DNA from: Misgurnus anguillicaudatus
Lineage: Eukaryota; Chordata; Actinopteri; Cypriniformes; Cobitidae
Assembly (NCBI RefSeq): GCF_027580225.2
Contig: NC_073352.2
Coordinates: 2,792,501 to 2,856,500 of the forward strand
Reading direction: 5' to 3'
DNA: 64,000 bases
Below, in pieces: positions 46,858-60,400 of this stretch. The notes beneath the pieces are model-generated. The model did not search any database. It saw only the letters and a list, made by a program, of their open reading frames with translations, and had not been told where the DNA came from. Positions within the stretch are counted from its first letter, which is position 1. Each line of letters starts with the position of its first letter. The position numbers were made by a program, and so were the translations under genes.

Positions 46858-49351
46858 AAACAAATCTTCTTTAGATCTGATAGTTTTCATGTATTTGTGG
46901 GTTTGACTCTGACTGTACAAGCCAACAGTCTGAGCATAGGCAGCAATAAACAGGACCAGATTTTGGCTCCCCGGCTTCAACACATCCTCTGTATTCTAAG
47001 GTTTGGGGCACTGATTCTCCCATTTGGGAGTCCCAGGTTCAAATCCCCCAGGTTTAAGTGGATTTCGCTACTGACAAGTAGTCACTTCTTTATCTCTGAT
47101 AGAGTTTGTGGGCAGCTTATATGCTGCAAATTCTATTTTGCCTACCCAAATCCAGTAGGTTGTTCATTTAATTACTGTTCCTATGTCTCCTGAAGCAGTC
47201 TTCATAGCTGATGTGGGCTTAAGGTTTCTGCTGGACATTTGAGTTCAAATTTTATATAGAGTTCTGGACATAACATTCAATGCTTTCAAGCAAAATGGAT
47301 TCATGTAAGTTTCAATTTGAGAAAGATTCCTGGACATAAAATTAGCAAATGATACAGCAGATGCCAACAGTGGGTTTGGGTTTTGAAAGAAGCAAACAAA
47401 TCTTCTTTAGATCTGATAGTTTTCATGTATTTGTGGGTTTGACTCTGACTGTACAAGCCAACAGTCTGAGCATAGGCAGCAATAAACAGGACCAGATTTT
47501 GGCTCCCTGGCTTCAACACATCCTCTGTATTCTAGGGGTTAGAGCACTGATTCTCCCATTTGGGAGTCCCAGGTTCAAATCCCACAGTTTTAATTGGATT
47601 TCTCTACTGACAAGTAGTCACTTCTTTATCTCTGATAGAGTTTGTGGGCAGCTTATAGGCTGCAAATTCTATTTTGCCTACCCAAATCCAGTAGGTTGTT
47701 CATTTTATTACTGTTCCTATGTCTCCTGAAGCAGTCTTCATAGCTGATGTGGGCTTAAGATTTCTGCTGGACATTTGAGATGAAATTTAAGATAGAGTTC
47801 TGGACATAACATTCAGTGCTTTCAGGCTAAATGTATTCATGTAAGTTTCAATTTAAGAAAGATTCCTGGACATAAAATTAGCAAATAATACAGCAGATGC
47901 CAACAGTGTCTTTGTGTTTTGAAAGAAGCAAACAAATCTTCTTTAGATCTGATAGTTTTTATGTATTTGTGGGTTTAACTCTGACTGTACAAGCCAACAG
48001 TCTGAGCATAGGCAGCAATAAACAGGAGCAGATTTTGTCAGCCCGGTTTCAACTCATCCTCTGTAGTCTAGTGGTTAGAGCACTGATTCTCCCATATGGG
48101 AGACCTGGGTTCAAGTCCCACAGGGTTTAAGTGGAGTTCTCTACTGACAAGTAGTCACTTCTTTATCTCTGATAGAGTTTGTGGGCAGCTTATAGCCTGC
48201 AAATTCTATTTTGCCTACCCAAATCCAGTAGGTTGTTCATTTTATTACTGTTCCTATGTCTCCTGAAGCAGTCTTCATAGCTAATGTGGGCTTAAAGTTT
48301 CTGCTGGACATTTGAGTTCAAATTTCATATAGAGTTCTGGACATAACATTCAGTGCTTTCAAGCAAAATGGATTCATGTAAGTTTCAATTTAAGAAAGAT
48401 TCCTGGACCTAAAATTAGCAAATAATACAGCAGATGCCAACAGTGTCTTTGTGTTTTGAAAGAAGCAAACAAATCTTCTTTAGATCTAATAGTTTTTATG
48501 TATTTGTGGGTTTAACTCTGACTGTACAAGCCAACAGTCTGAGCATAGGCAGCAATAAACAGGAGCAGATTTTGTCAGCCCGGTTTCAACTCATCCTCTG
48601 TAGTCTAGTGGTTAGAGCATTGATTCTCCCATATGGGAGACCTGGGTTCAAGTCCCACAGGGTTTAAGAGGAGTTCTCTACTGACAAGTAGTCACTTCTT
48701 TATCTCTGATAGAGTTTGTGGGCAGCTTATAGCCTGCAAATTCTATTTTGCCTACCCAAATCCAGTAGGTTGTTCATTTTATTACTGTTCCTATGTCTCC
48801 TGAAGCAGTCTTCCTAGCTGATGTGGGCTTAAGATTTCTGCTGGACATTTGAGATGAAATTTAAGATAGAGTTTATTGACATAACATTCAGTGCTTTCAG
48901 GCTAAATGTATTCATGTAAGTTTCAATTTTAAAAAGATTCCTGGACATAAAATTAGCAAATAATACAGCCGATGCCAACAGTGTCTTTGTGTTTTGAAAG
49001 AAGCAAACAAATCTTCTTTAGATCTGATAGTTTTTATGTATTTGTGGGTTTAACTCTGACTGTACAAGCCAACAGTCTGAGCATAGGCAGCAATAAACAG
49101 GAGCAGATTTTGTCAGCCCGGTTTCAACTCATCCTCTGTAGTCTAGTGGTTAGAGCATTGATTCTCCCATATGGGAGACCTGGGTTCAAGTCTCACAGGG
49201 TTTAAGTGGAGTTCTCTACTGACAAGTAGTCACTTCTTTATCTCTGATAGAGTTTGTGGGCAGCTTATAGCCTGCAAATTCTATTTTGCCTACCCAAATC
49301 CAGTAGGTTGTTCATTTTATTACTGTTCCTATGTCTCCTGAAGCAGTCTTC

Positions 49352-51176
49352 CTAGCTGATGTGGGCTTAAGATTTCTGCTGGACATTTGAGATGAAATTT
49401 AAGATAGAGTTTATTGACATAACATTCAGTGCTTTCAGGCTAAATGTATTCATGTAAGTTTCAATTTAAGAAAGATTCCTGGACATAAAATTAGCAAATG
49501 ATACAGCAGATGCCAACAGTGTCTTTGTGTTTTGAAAGAAGCAAACAAATCTTCTTTAGATCTGATAGTTTTTATGTATTTGTGGGTTTAACTCTGACTG
49601 TACAAGCCAACAGTCTGAGCATAGGCAGCAATAAACAGGAGCAGATTTTGTCAGTCCGGCTTCGACTCATCCTCTGTAGTCTAGTGGTTAGAGCTTTGAT
49701 TCTCCCATATTGGAGACCTGGGTTCAAGTCCCACAGGGTTTAAGTTGAGTTCTCTACTGACAAGTAGTCTCTTCTTTATCTCTGATAGAGTTTGTGGGCA
49801 GCTTATAGCCTGCAAATTCTATTTTGCCTACCCAAATCCAGTAGGTTGTTCATTTTATTTCTGTTCCTATGTCTCCTGAAGCAGTCTTCCTAGCTGATGT
49901 GGGCTTAAGATTTCTGCTGGACATTTGAGATGAAATTTAAGATAGAGTTTATTGACATAACATTCAGTGCTTTCAGGCTAAATGTATTCATGTAAGTTTC
50001 AATTTTAAAAAGATTCCTGGACATAAAATTAGCAAATAATACAGCCGATGCCAACAGTGTCTTTGTGTTTTGAAAGAAGCAAACAAATCTTCTTTAGATC
50101 TGATAGTTTTTATGTATTTGTGGGTTTAACTCTGACTGTACAAGCCAACAGTCTGAGCATAGGCAGCAATAAACAGGAGCAGATTTTGTCAGCCCGGCTT
50201 CAACTCATCCTCTGTAGTCTAGTGGTTAGAGCACTGATTGTCCCATATGGGAGACCTGGGTTCAAGTCCCACAGGGTTTAAGTGGAGTTCTCTACTGACA
50301 AGTAGTCACTTCTTTATCTCTGATATAGTTTGTGGGCAGCTTATAGCTTGCAAATTCTATTTTGCCTACCCAAATCCAGTAGGTTGTTCATTTTATTACT
50401 GCTCCTATGTGTCCTGAAGCAGTCTTCCTAGCTGATGTGGGCTTAAGATTTCTGCTGGACATTTGAGATGAAATTTAAGATAGAGTTCTGGACATAACAT
50501 TCAGTGCTTTCAGGCTAAATGTATTCATGTTAGTTTCAATTTAAGAAAGATTCCTGGACATAAAATTGGCAAATAATACAGCAGATGCCAACAGTGTCTT
50601 TGTGTTTTGAAAGAAGCAAACAAATCTTCTTTAGATCTGATAGTTTTTATGTATTTGTGGGTTTAACTCTGACTGTACAAGCCAACAGTCTGAGCATAGG
50701 CAGCAATAAACAGGAGCAGATTTTATCAGCCCGGCTCCAACTCATCCTCTGTAGTCTAGTGGTTAGAGCACTGATTCTCCCATATGGGAGACCTGGGTTC
50801 AAGTCCCACAGGGTTTAAGTAGAGTTATCTACTGGCAAGTAGTCACTTCTTTATCTCTGATAGAGTTTGTGGGCAGCTTATAGCCTGCAAATTCTATTTT
50901 GCCTACCCAAATCCAGTAGGTTGTTCATTTTATTACTGTTCCCATGTGTCCTGAAGCAGTCTTCCTAGCTGATGTGGGCTTAAGATTTCTGCTGGACATT
51001 TGAGATGAAATTTAAGATAGAGTTCTGGACATAACATTCAGTGCTTTCAGGCTAAATGTATTCATGTAAGTTTCAATTTAAGAAAGATTCCTGGACATAA
51101 AATTAGCAAATAATACAGCAGATGCCAACAGTGTCTTTGTGTTTTGAAAGAAGCAAACAAATTTTCTTTAGATCTG
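49352..51176. repeat. Segment between duplications, absent from copy 2
   Basis: About 3.4 monomers of the satellite. It includes the monomer 49406-49943 (GAGCTTTGATTC, CATATTGGAG), one with GATTGTCCC near 50238, and one with ACTGGCAAG near 50833. Two successive GAGTTTATTGACAT junctions add one base each. The corresponding region is missing from the second copy of the large duplication. Nothing other than the satellite is seen. Confidence 0.7.
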
Positions 51177-54100
51177 ATAGTTTTTATGTATTTGTGGGTT
51201 TAACTCTGACTGTACAAGCCAACAGTCTGAGCATAGGCAGCAATAAACAGGAGCAGATTTTGTCAGCCCGGTTTCAACTCATCCTCTGTAGTCTAGTGGT
51301 TAGAGCATTGATTCTCCCATATGGGAGACCTGGGTTCAAGTCCCACAGGGTTTAAGAGGAGTTCTCTACTGACAAGTAGGCACTTCTTTATCTCTGATAG
51401 AGTTTGTGGGCAGCTTATAGCCTGCAAATTCTATTTTGCCTACCCAAATCCAGTAGGTTGTTCCTTTTTTTTACTGTTCCTATGTCTCCTGAAGCAGTCT
51501 TCATAGCTGATGTGGGCTTAAGGTTTCTGCTGGACATTTGAGTACAAATTTAATATAGAGTTCTGGACATAACATTCAGTGCTTTCAAGCAAAATGGATT
51601 CATGTAAGTTTCAATTTAAGAAAGATTCCTGGACCTAAAATTAGCAAATAATACAGCAGATGCCAACAGTGTCTTTGTGTTTTGAAAGAAGCAAACAAAT
51701 CTTCTTTGATCTAATAGTTTTTATGTATTTGTGGGTTTAACTCTGACTGTACAAGCCAACAGTCTGAGCATAGGCAGCAATAAACAGGAGCAGATTTTGT
51801 CAGCCCGGCTTCAACTCATCCTCTGTAGTCTAGTGGTTAGAGCACTGATTCTCCTATGTGGGAGACCTGGGTTCAAGTCCCACAGGGTTTAAGTGGAGTT
51901 CTCTACTGACAAGTAGTCACTTCTTTATCTCTGATATAGTTTGTGGGCAGCTTATAGCCTGCAAATTCTATTTTGCCTACCCAAATCCAGTAGGTTGTTC
52001 ATTTTATTACTGTTCCCATGTGTCCTGAAGCAGTCTTCCTAGCTGATGTGGGCTTAAGATTTCTGCTGGACATTTGAGATGAAATTTAAGATAGAGTTCT
52101 GGACATAACATTCAGTGCTTTCAAGCAAAATGGATTCATGTAAGTTTCAATTTAAGAAAGATTCCTGGACCTAAAATTTGCAAATAATACAGCAGATGCC
52201 AACAGTGTCTTTGTGTTTTGAAAGAAGCAAACAAATCTTCTTTAGATCTAATAGTTTTTATGTATTTGTGGGTTTAACTCTGACTGTACAAGCCAACAGT
52301 CTGAGCATAGGCAGCAATAAACAGGAGCAGATTTTGTCAGTCCGGCTTCAACTCATCCTCTGTAGTCTAGTGGTTAGAGCATTGATTCTCCCATATTGGA
52401 GACCTGGGTTCAAGTCCCACAGGGTTTAAGTTGAGTTCTCTACTGACAAGTAGTCACTTCTTTATCTCTGATAGAGTTTGTGGGCAGCTTATAGCCTGCA
52501 AATTCTATTTTGCCTACCCAAATCCAGTAGGTTGTTCATTTTATTACTGTTCCTATGTCTCCTGAAGCAGTCTTCCTAGCTGATGTGGGCTTAAGATTTC
52601 TGCTGGACATTTGAGATGAAATTTAAGATAGAGTTTATTGACATAACATTCAGTGCTTTCAGGCTAAATGTATTCATGTAAGTTTCAATTTTAAAAAGAT
52701 TCCTGGACATAAAATTAGCAAATATTACAGCCGATGCCAACAGTGTCTTTGTGTTTTGAAAGAAGCAAACAAATCTTCTTTAGATCTGATAGTTTTTATG
52801 TATTTGTGGGTTTAACTCTGACTGTACAAGCCAACAGTCTGAGCATAGGCAGCAATAAACAGGAGCAGATTTTGTCAGCCCGGCTTCAACTCATCCTCTG
52901 TAGTCTAGTGGTTAGAGCACTGATTTTCCCCTATGGGAGACCTGGGTTCAAGTCCCACAGGGTTTAAGTGGAGTTCTCTACTGACAAGTAGTCACTTCTT
53001 TATCTCTGATATAGTTTGTGGGCAGCTTATAGCTTGCAAATTCTATTTTGCCTACCCAAATCCAGTAGGTTGTTCATTTTATTACTGCTCCTATGTGTCC
53101 TGAAGCAGTCTTCCTAGCTGATGTGGGCTTAAGATTTCTGCTGGACATTTGAGATGAAATTTAAGATAGAGTTCTGGACATAACATTCAGTGCTTTCAGG
53201 CTAAATGTATTCATGTAAGTTTCAATTTAAGAAAGATTCCTGGACATAAAATTAGCAAATAATACAGCAGATGCCAACAGTGTCTTTGTGTTTTGAAAGA
53301 AGCAAACAAATCTTCTTTAGATCTGATAGTTTTTATGTATTTGTGGGTTTAACTCTGACTTTACAAGCCAACAGTCTGAGCATAGGCAGCAATAAACAGG
53401 AGCAGATTTTGTCAGCCTGGCTTCAACTCATCCTCTGTAGTCTAGTGGTTGGAGCACTGATTCTCCCATATGGGAGACCTGGGTTCATGTCCCACAGGGT
53501 TTAAGTGGTGGTCTCTACTGACAAGTAGTCACTTCTTTAGCTCTGATAGAGTATGTGGGCAGCTTATAGCCTTCAAATTCTATTTTGCCTACCCAAATCC
53601 AGTAGGTTGTTCATTATATTACTGTTCCTATGTCTCTTGAAGCAGTCTTCATAGCCGATGTGGGCTTAAGGTTTCTGCTGGACATTTGAGTTCAAATTTT
53701 ATATAGAGTTCTGGACATAACATTCAATGCTTTCAAGCAAAATGGATTCATGTAAGTTTCAATTTGAGAAAGATTCCAGGACATAAAATTAGCAAATGAT
53801 ACAGCAGATGCCAACAGTGGGTTTGGGTTTTGAAAGAAGCAAACAAATCTTCTTTAGATCTGATAGTTTTCATGTATTTGTGGGTTTGACTCTGACTGTA
53901 CAAGCCAACAGTCTGAGCATAGGCAGCAATTAACAGGACCAGATTTTGGCTCCCCGGCTTCAACACATCCTCTGTATTCTAGGGGTTAGAGCACTGATTC
54001 TCCCTTTTGGGAGTCCCAGGTTCAAATCCCACACGTTTAAGTGGATTTCTCTACTGACAAGTAGTCACTTCTTTATCTCTGATAGAGTTTGTGGGCAGCT

Positions 54101-54239
54101 TATAGGCTGCAAATTCTATTTTGCCTACCCAAATCCAGTAGGTTGTTCATTTTATTACTGTTCCTATGTCTCCTGAAGCAGTCTTCATAGCTGATGTGGG
54201 CTTAAGATTTCTGCTGGACATTTGAGATGAAATTTAAGA

Positions 54240-54480
54240 TAGAGTTCTGGACATAACATTCAGTGCTTTCAGGCTAAATGCATTCATGTAAGTTTCAATT
54301 TAAGAAAGATTCCTGGACATAAAATTAGCAAATAATACAGCAGATGCCAATTTTGTCTATTTTGCCTACCCAAATCCAGTAGGTTGTTCATTTTATTACT
54401 GTTCCTATGTCTCCTGAAGCAGTCTTCATAGCTAATGTGGGCTTAAAGTTTCTGCTGGACATTTGAGTTCAAATTTCATA
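54240..54480. repeat. Truncated 241-bp monomer lacking the tRNA-like head
   Basis: After CAGATGCCAA the sequence jumps to TTTTGTC and then TATTTTGCCTACCC, so 296 bp are missing, including the whole tRNA-like head and both promoter boxes. The seven bases TTTTGTC also occur normally inside the deleted stretch (GATTTTGTCAG), which suggests either two nearby deletions or a small filler at the junction. The flanking monomers are intact and in phase. Confidence 0.85.
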
Positions 54481-57400
54481 TAGAGTTCTGGACATAACAT
54501 TCAGTGCTTTCAAGCAAAATGGATTCATGTAAGTTTCAATTTAAGAAAGATTCCTGGACATAAAATTAGCAAATAATACAGCAGATGCCAACAGTGTCTT
54601 TGTGTTTTGAAAGAAGCAAACAAATCTTCTTTAGATCTGATAGTTTTTATGTATTTGTGGGTTTAACTCTGACTGTACAAGCCAACAATCTGAGCATAGG
54701 CAGCAATAAACAGGAGCAGATTTTGTAAACCCTGCTTCAGCTCATCCTCTGTAGTCTAGTGGTTAGAGCACTGATTCTCCCATGTGGGAGACCTGGGTTC
54801 AAGTCCCACAGGGTTTAAGTGGAGTTCTCTACTGACAAGTAGTCACTTCTTTATCTCTGATATAGTTTGTGGGCAGCTTATAGCCTGCAAATTCTATTTT
54901 GCCTACCCAAATCCAGTAGGTTGTTCATTTTATTACTGTTCCCATGTGTCCTGAAGCAGTCTTCCTAGCTGATGTGGGCTTAAAGTTTCTGCTGGACATT
55001 TGAGTTCAAATTTAATATAGAGTTCTGGACATAACATTCAGTGCTTTCCAGCAAAATGGATTCATGTAAGTTTCAATTTAAGAAAGATTCCTGGACCTAA
55101 AATTAGCAAATAATACAGCAGATGCCAACAGTGTCTTTGTGTTTTGAAAGAAGCAAACAAATCTTCTTTAGATCTGATAGTTTTTATGTATTTGTGGGTT
55201 TAACTCTGACTGTACATGCCAACAGTCTGAGCATAGGCAGCAATAAACAGGAGCAGATTTTGTCAGCCCGGCTTCAACTCATCCTCTGTAGTCTAGTGGT
55301 TAGAGCACTGATTCTCCTATATGGGAGACCTGGGTTTAAGTCCCACAGGGTTTAAGTGGAGTTCTCTACTGGTAAGTAGTCACTTCTTTATCTCTGATAG
55401 AGTTTGTGGGCAGCTTATAGCCTGCAAATTCTATTTTGCCTACCCAAATCCAGTAGGTTGTTCATTTTATTACTGTTCCTATGTCTCCTGAAGCAGTCTT
55501 CATAGCTAATGTGGGCTTAAAGTTTCTGCTGGACATTTGAGTTCAAATTTAATATAGAGTTCTGGACATAACATTCAGTGTTCCAGCAAAATGGATTCAT
55601 GTAAGTTTCAATTTAAGAAAGATTCCTGGACCTAAAATTAGCAAATAATACAGCAGATGCCAACAGTGTCTTTGTGTTTTGAAAGAAGCAAACAAATCTT
55701 CTTTAGATCTGATAGTTTTTATGTATTTGTGGGTTTAACTCTGACTGTACAAGCCAACAGTCTGAGCATAGGCAGCAATAAACAGGAGCAGATTTTGTTA
55801 GCCCGGTTTCAACTCATCCTCTGTAGTCTAGTGGTTAGAGCACTGATTCTCCCATATGGGAGACCTGGGTTCAAGTCCCACAGGGTTTAAGTGGAGTTCT
55901 CTACTGACAAGTAGTCACTTCTTTATCTCTGATAGAGTTTGTGGGCAGCTTATAGCCTGCAAATTCTATATTGCCTACCCAAATCCAGTAGGTTGTTCAT
56001 TTTATTACTGTTCCCATGTGTCCTGAAGCAGTCTTCCTAGCTGATGTGGGCTTAAGATTTCTGCTGGACATTTGAGATGAAATTTAAGATAGAGTTCTGG
56101 ACATAACATTCAGTGCTTTCAGGCTAAATGTATTCATGTAAGTTTCAATTTAAGAAAGATTCCTGGACATAAAATTAGCAAATAATACAGCAGATGCCAA
56201 CAGTGTCTTTGTGTTTTGAAAGAAGCAAACAAATCTTCTTTAGATCTGATAGTTTTTATGTATTTGTGGGTTTATCTCTGACTGTACAAGCCAACAGTCT
56301 GAGCATAGGCAGCAATAAACAGGAGCAGATTTTGTCAGTCCGGCTTCAACTCATCCTCTGTAGTCTAGTGGTTAGAGCATTGATTCTCCCATATTGGAGA
56401 CCTGGGTTCAAGTCCCACAGGGTGTAAGTTGAGTTCTCTACTGACAAGTAGTCACTTCTTTATCTCTGATAGAGTTTGTGGGCAGCTTATAGCCTGCAAA
56501 TTCTATTTTGCCTACCCAAATCCAGTAGGTTGTTCATTTTATTACTGTTCCTATGTCTCCTGAAGCAGTCTTCCTAGCTGATGTGGGCTTAAGATTTCTG
56601 CTGGACATTTGAGATGAAATTTAAGATAGAGTTTATTGACATAACATTCAGTGCTTTCAAGCAAAATTGATTCATGTAAGTTTCAATTTAAGAAAGATTC
56701 CTGGACATAAAATTAGCAAATAATACAGCAGATGCCAACAGTGTCTTTGTGTTTTGAAAGAAGCAAACAAATCTTCTTTAGATCTGATAGTTTTTATGTA
56801 TTTGTGGGTTTAACTCTGACTGTACAAGCCAACAGTCTGAGCATAGGCAGCAATAAACAGGAGCAGATTTTGTCAGCCCGGTTTCAACTCATCCTCTGTA
56901 GTCTAGTGGTTAGAGCATTGATTCTCCCATATGGGAGACCTGGGTTCAAGTCCCACAGGGTTTAATTGGAGTTCTCCACTGACAAGTAGTCACTGCTTTA
57001 GCTCTGATAGAGTTTGTGGGCAGCTTATAGGCTGCAAATTCTATTTTGCCTACCCAAATCCAGTATGTTGTTCATTTTATTACTGTTCCTATGTCTCCTG
57101 AAGCACTCTTCATAGCTAATGTGGGCTTAAGGTTTCTGCTGGACATTTGAGTACAAATTTTATATAGAGTTCTGGACATAACATTAAGTGATTTCAAGCA
57201 AAATTGATTAATGTAAGTTTCAATTTGAGAAAGATTCCTGGACATAAAATTAGCAAATGATACAGCAGATGCCAACAGTGTCTTTGGGTATTGAAAGAAG
57301 TAAACAAATCTTCTTTAGATCTGATAGTTTTCATGTATTTGTGGGTTTGACTCTGACTGTACAAGCCAACAGTCTGAGCATAGGCAGCAATAAACAGGAC

Positions 57401-60400
57401 CAGATTTTGGCTCCCCGGCTTCAACACATCCTCTGTATTCTAAGGTTTGGGGCACTGATTCTCCCATTTGGGAGTCCCAGGTTCAAATCCCCCAGGTTTA
57501 AGTGGATTTCGCTACTGACAAGTAGTCACTTCTTTAACTCTGATAGAGTTTGTGGGCAGCTTATAGGCTGCAAATTCTATTTTGCCTACCCAAATCCAGT
57601 AGGTTGTTCATTTAATTACTGTTCCTATGTCTCCTGAAGCAGTCTTCATAGCTGATGTGGGCTTAAGGTTTCTGCTGGACATTTGAGTTCAAATTTTATA
57701 TAGAGTTCTGGACATAACATTCAATGCTTTCAAGCAAAATGGATTCATGTAAGTTTCAATTTGAGAAAGATTCCTGGACATAAAATTAGCAAATGATACA
57801 GCAGATGCCAACAGTGGGTTTGGGTTTTGAAAGAAGCAAACAAATCTTCTTTAGATCTGATAGTTTTCATGTATTTGTGGGTTTGACTCTGACTGTACAA
57901 GCCAACAGTCTGAGCATAGGCAGCAATAAACAGGACCAGATTTTGGCTCCCTGGCTTCAACACATCCTCTGTATTCTAGGGGTTAGAGCACTGATTCTCC
58001 CATTTGGGAGTCCCAGGTTCAAATCCCACAGTTTTAATTGGATTTCTCTACTGACAAGTAGTCACTTCTTTATCTCTGATAGAGTTTGTGGGCAGCTTAT
58101 AGGCTGCAAATTCTATTTTGCCTACCCAAATCCAGTAGGTTGTTCATTTTATTACTGTTCCTATGTCTCCTGAAGCAGTCTTCATAGCTGATGTGGGCTT
58201 AAGATTTCTGCTGGACATTTGAGATGAAATTTAAGATAGAGTTCTGGACATAACATTCAGTGCTTTCAGGCTAAATGTATTCATGTAAGTTTCAATTTAA
58301 GAAAGATTCCTGGACATAAAATTAGCAAATAATACAGCAGATGCCAACAGTGTCTTTGTGTTTTGAAAGAAGCAAACAAATCTTCTTTAGATCTGATAGT
58401 TTTTATGTATTTGTGGGTTTAACTCTGACTGTACAAGCCAACAGTCTGAGCATAGGCAGCAATAAACAGGAGCAGATTTTGTCAGCCCGGTTTCAACTCA
58501 TCCTCTGTAGTCTAGTGGTTAGAGCACTGATTCTCCCATATGGGAGACCTGGGTTCAAGTCCCACAGGGTTTAAGTGGAGTTCTCTACTGACAAGTAGTC
58601 ACTTCTTTATCTCTGATAGAGTTTGTGGGCAGCTTATAGCCTGCAAATTCTATTTTGCCTACCCAAATCCAGTAGGTTGTTCATTTTATTACTGTTCCTA
58701 TGTCTCCTGAAGCAGTCTTCATAGCTAATGTGGGCTTAAAGTTTCTGCTGGACATTTGAGTTCAAATTTCATATAGAGTTCTGGACATAACATTCAGTGC
58801 TTTCAAGCAAAATGGATTCATGTAAGTTTCAATTTAAGAAAGATTCCTGGACCTAAAATTAGCAAATAATACAGCAGATGCCAACAGTGTCTTTGTGTTT
58901 TGAAAGAAGCAAACAAATCTTCTTTAGATCTAATAGTTTTTATGTATTTGTGGGTTTAACTCTGACTGTACAAGCCAACAGTCTGAGCATAGGCAGCAAT
59001 AAACAGGAGCAGATTTTGTCAGCCCGGTTTCAACTCATCCTCTGTAGTCTAGTGGTTAGAGCATTGATTCTCCCATATGGGAGACCTGGGTTCAAGTCCC
59101 ACAGGGTTTAAGAGGAGTTCTCTACTGACAAGTAGGCACTTCTTTATCTCTGATAGAGTTTGTGGGCAGCTTATAGCCTGCAAATTCTATTTTGCCTACC
59201 CAAATCCAGTAGGTTGTTCCTTTTTTTTACTGTTCCTATGTCTCCTGAAGCAGTCTTCATAGCTGATGTGGGCTTAAGGTTTCTGCTGGACATTTGAGTA
59301 CAAATTTAATATAGAGTTCTGGACATAACATTCAGTGCTTTCAAGCAAAATGGATTCATGTAAGTTTCAATTTAAGAAAGATTCCTGGACCTAAAATTAG
59401 CAAATAATACAGCAGATGCCAACAGTGTCTTTGTGTTTTGAAAGAAGCAAACAAATCTTCTTTGATCTAATAGTTTTTATGTATTTGTGGGTTTAACTCT
59501 GACTGTACAAGCCAACAGTCTGAGCATAGGCAGCAATAAACAGGAGCAGATTTTGTCAGCCCGGCTTCAACTCATCCTCTGTAGTCTAGTGGTTAGAGCA
59601 CTGATTCTCCTATGTGGGAGACCTGGGTTCAAGTCCCACAGGGTTTAAGTGGAGTTCTCTACTGACAAGTAGTCACTTCTTTATCTCTGATATAGTTTGT
59701 GGGCAGCTTATAGCCTGCAAATTCTATTTTGCCTACCCAAATCCAGTAGGTTGTTCATTTTATTACTGTTCCCATGTGTCCTGAAGCAGTCTTCCTAGCT
59801 GATGTGGGCTTAAGATTTCTGCTGGACATTTGAGATGAAATTTAAGATAGAGTTCTGGACATAACATTCAGTGCTTTCAAGCAAAATGGATTCATGTAAG
59901 TTTCAATTTAAGAAAGATTCCTGGACCTAAAATTTGCAAATAATACAGCAGATGCCAACAGTGTCTTTGTGTTTTGAAAGAAGCAAACAAATCTTCTTTA
60001 GATCTAATAGTTTTTATGTATTTGTGGGTTTAACTCTGACTGTACAAGCCAACAGTCTGAGCATAGGCAGCAATAAACAGGAGCAGATTTTGTCAGTCCG
60101 GTTTCAACTCATCCTCTGTAGTCTAGTGGTTAGAGCATTGATTCTCCCATATTGGAGACCTGGGTTCAAGTCCCACAGGGTTTAAGTTGAGTTCTCTACT
60201 GACAAGTAGTCACTTCTTTATCTCTGATAGAGTTTGTGGGCAGCTTATAGCCTGCAAATTCTATTTTGCCTACCCAAATCCAGTAGGTTGTTCATTTTAT
60301 TACTGTTCCTATGTCTCCTGAAGCAGTCTTCCTAGCTGATGTGGGCTTAAGATTTCTGCTGGACATTTGAGATGAAATTTAAGATAGAGTTTATTGACAT

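Larger units (their letters stand above)
45981..56424. repeat. Large tandem duplication, copy 1 (period 10,444 bp)
   Basis: 45981-48691 matches 56425-59135 at an offset of 10,444, and 51177-56244 matches 58933-64000 at an offset of 7756. The two offsets differ by 2688 bp, or five monomers. The simplest reading is that copy 1 spans 45981-56424, with copy 2 starting at 56425. Copy 1 includes two type B pairs or singles (46721-47792, 53704-54239), the truncated monomer 54240-54480, and a T8 tract near 51465-51472. Confidence 0.75.
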
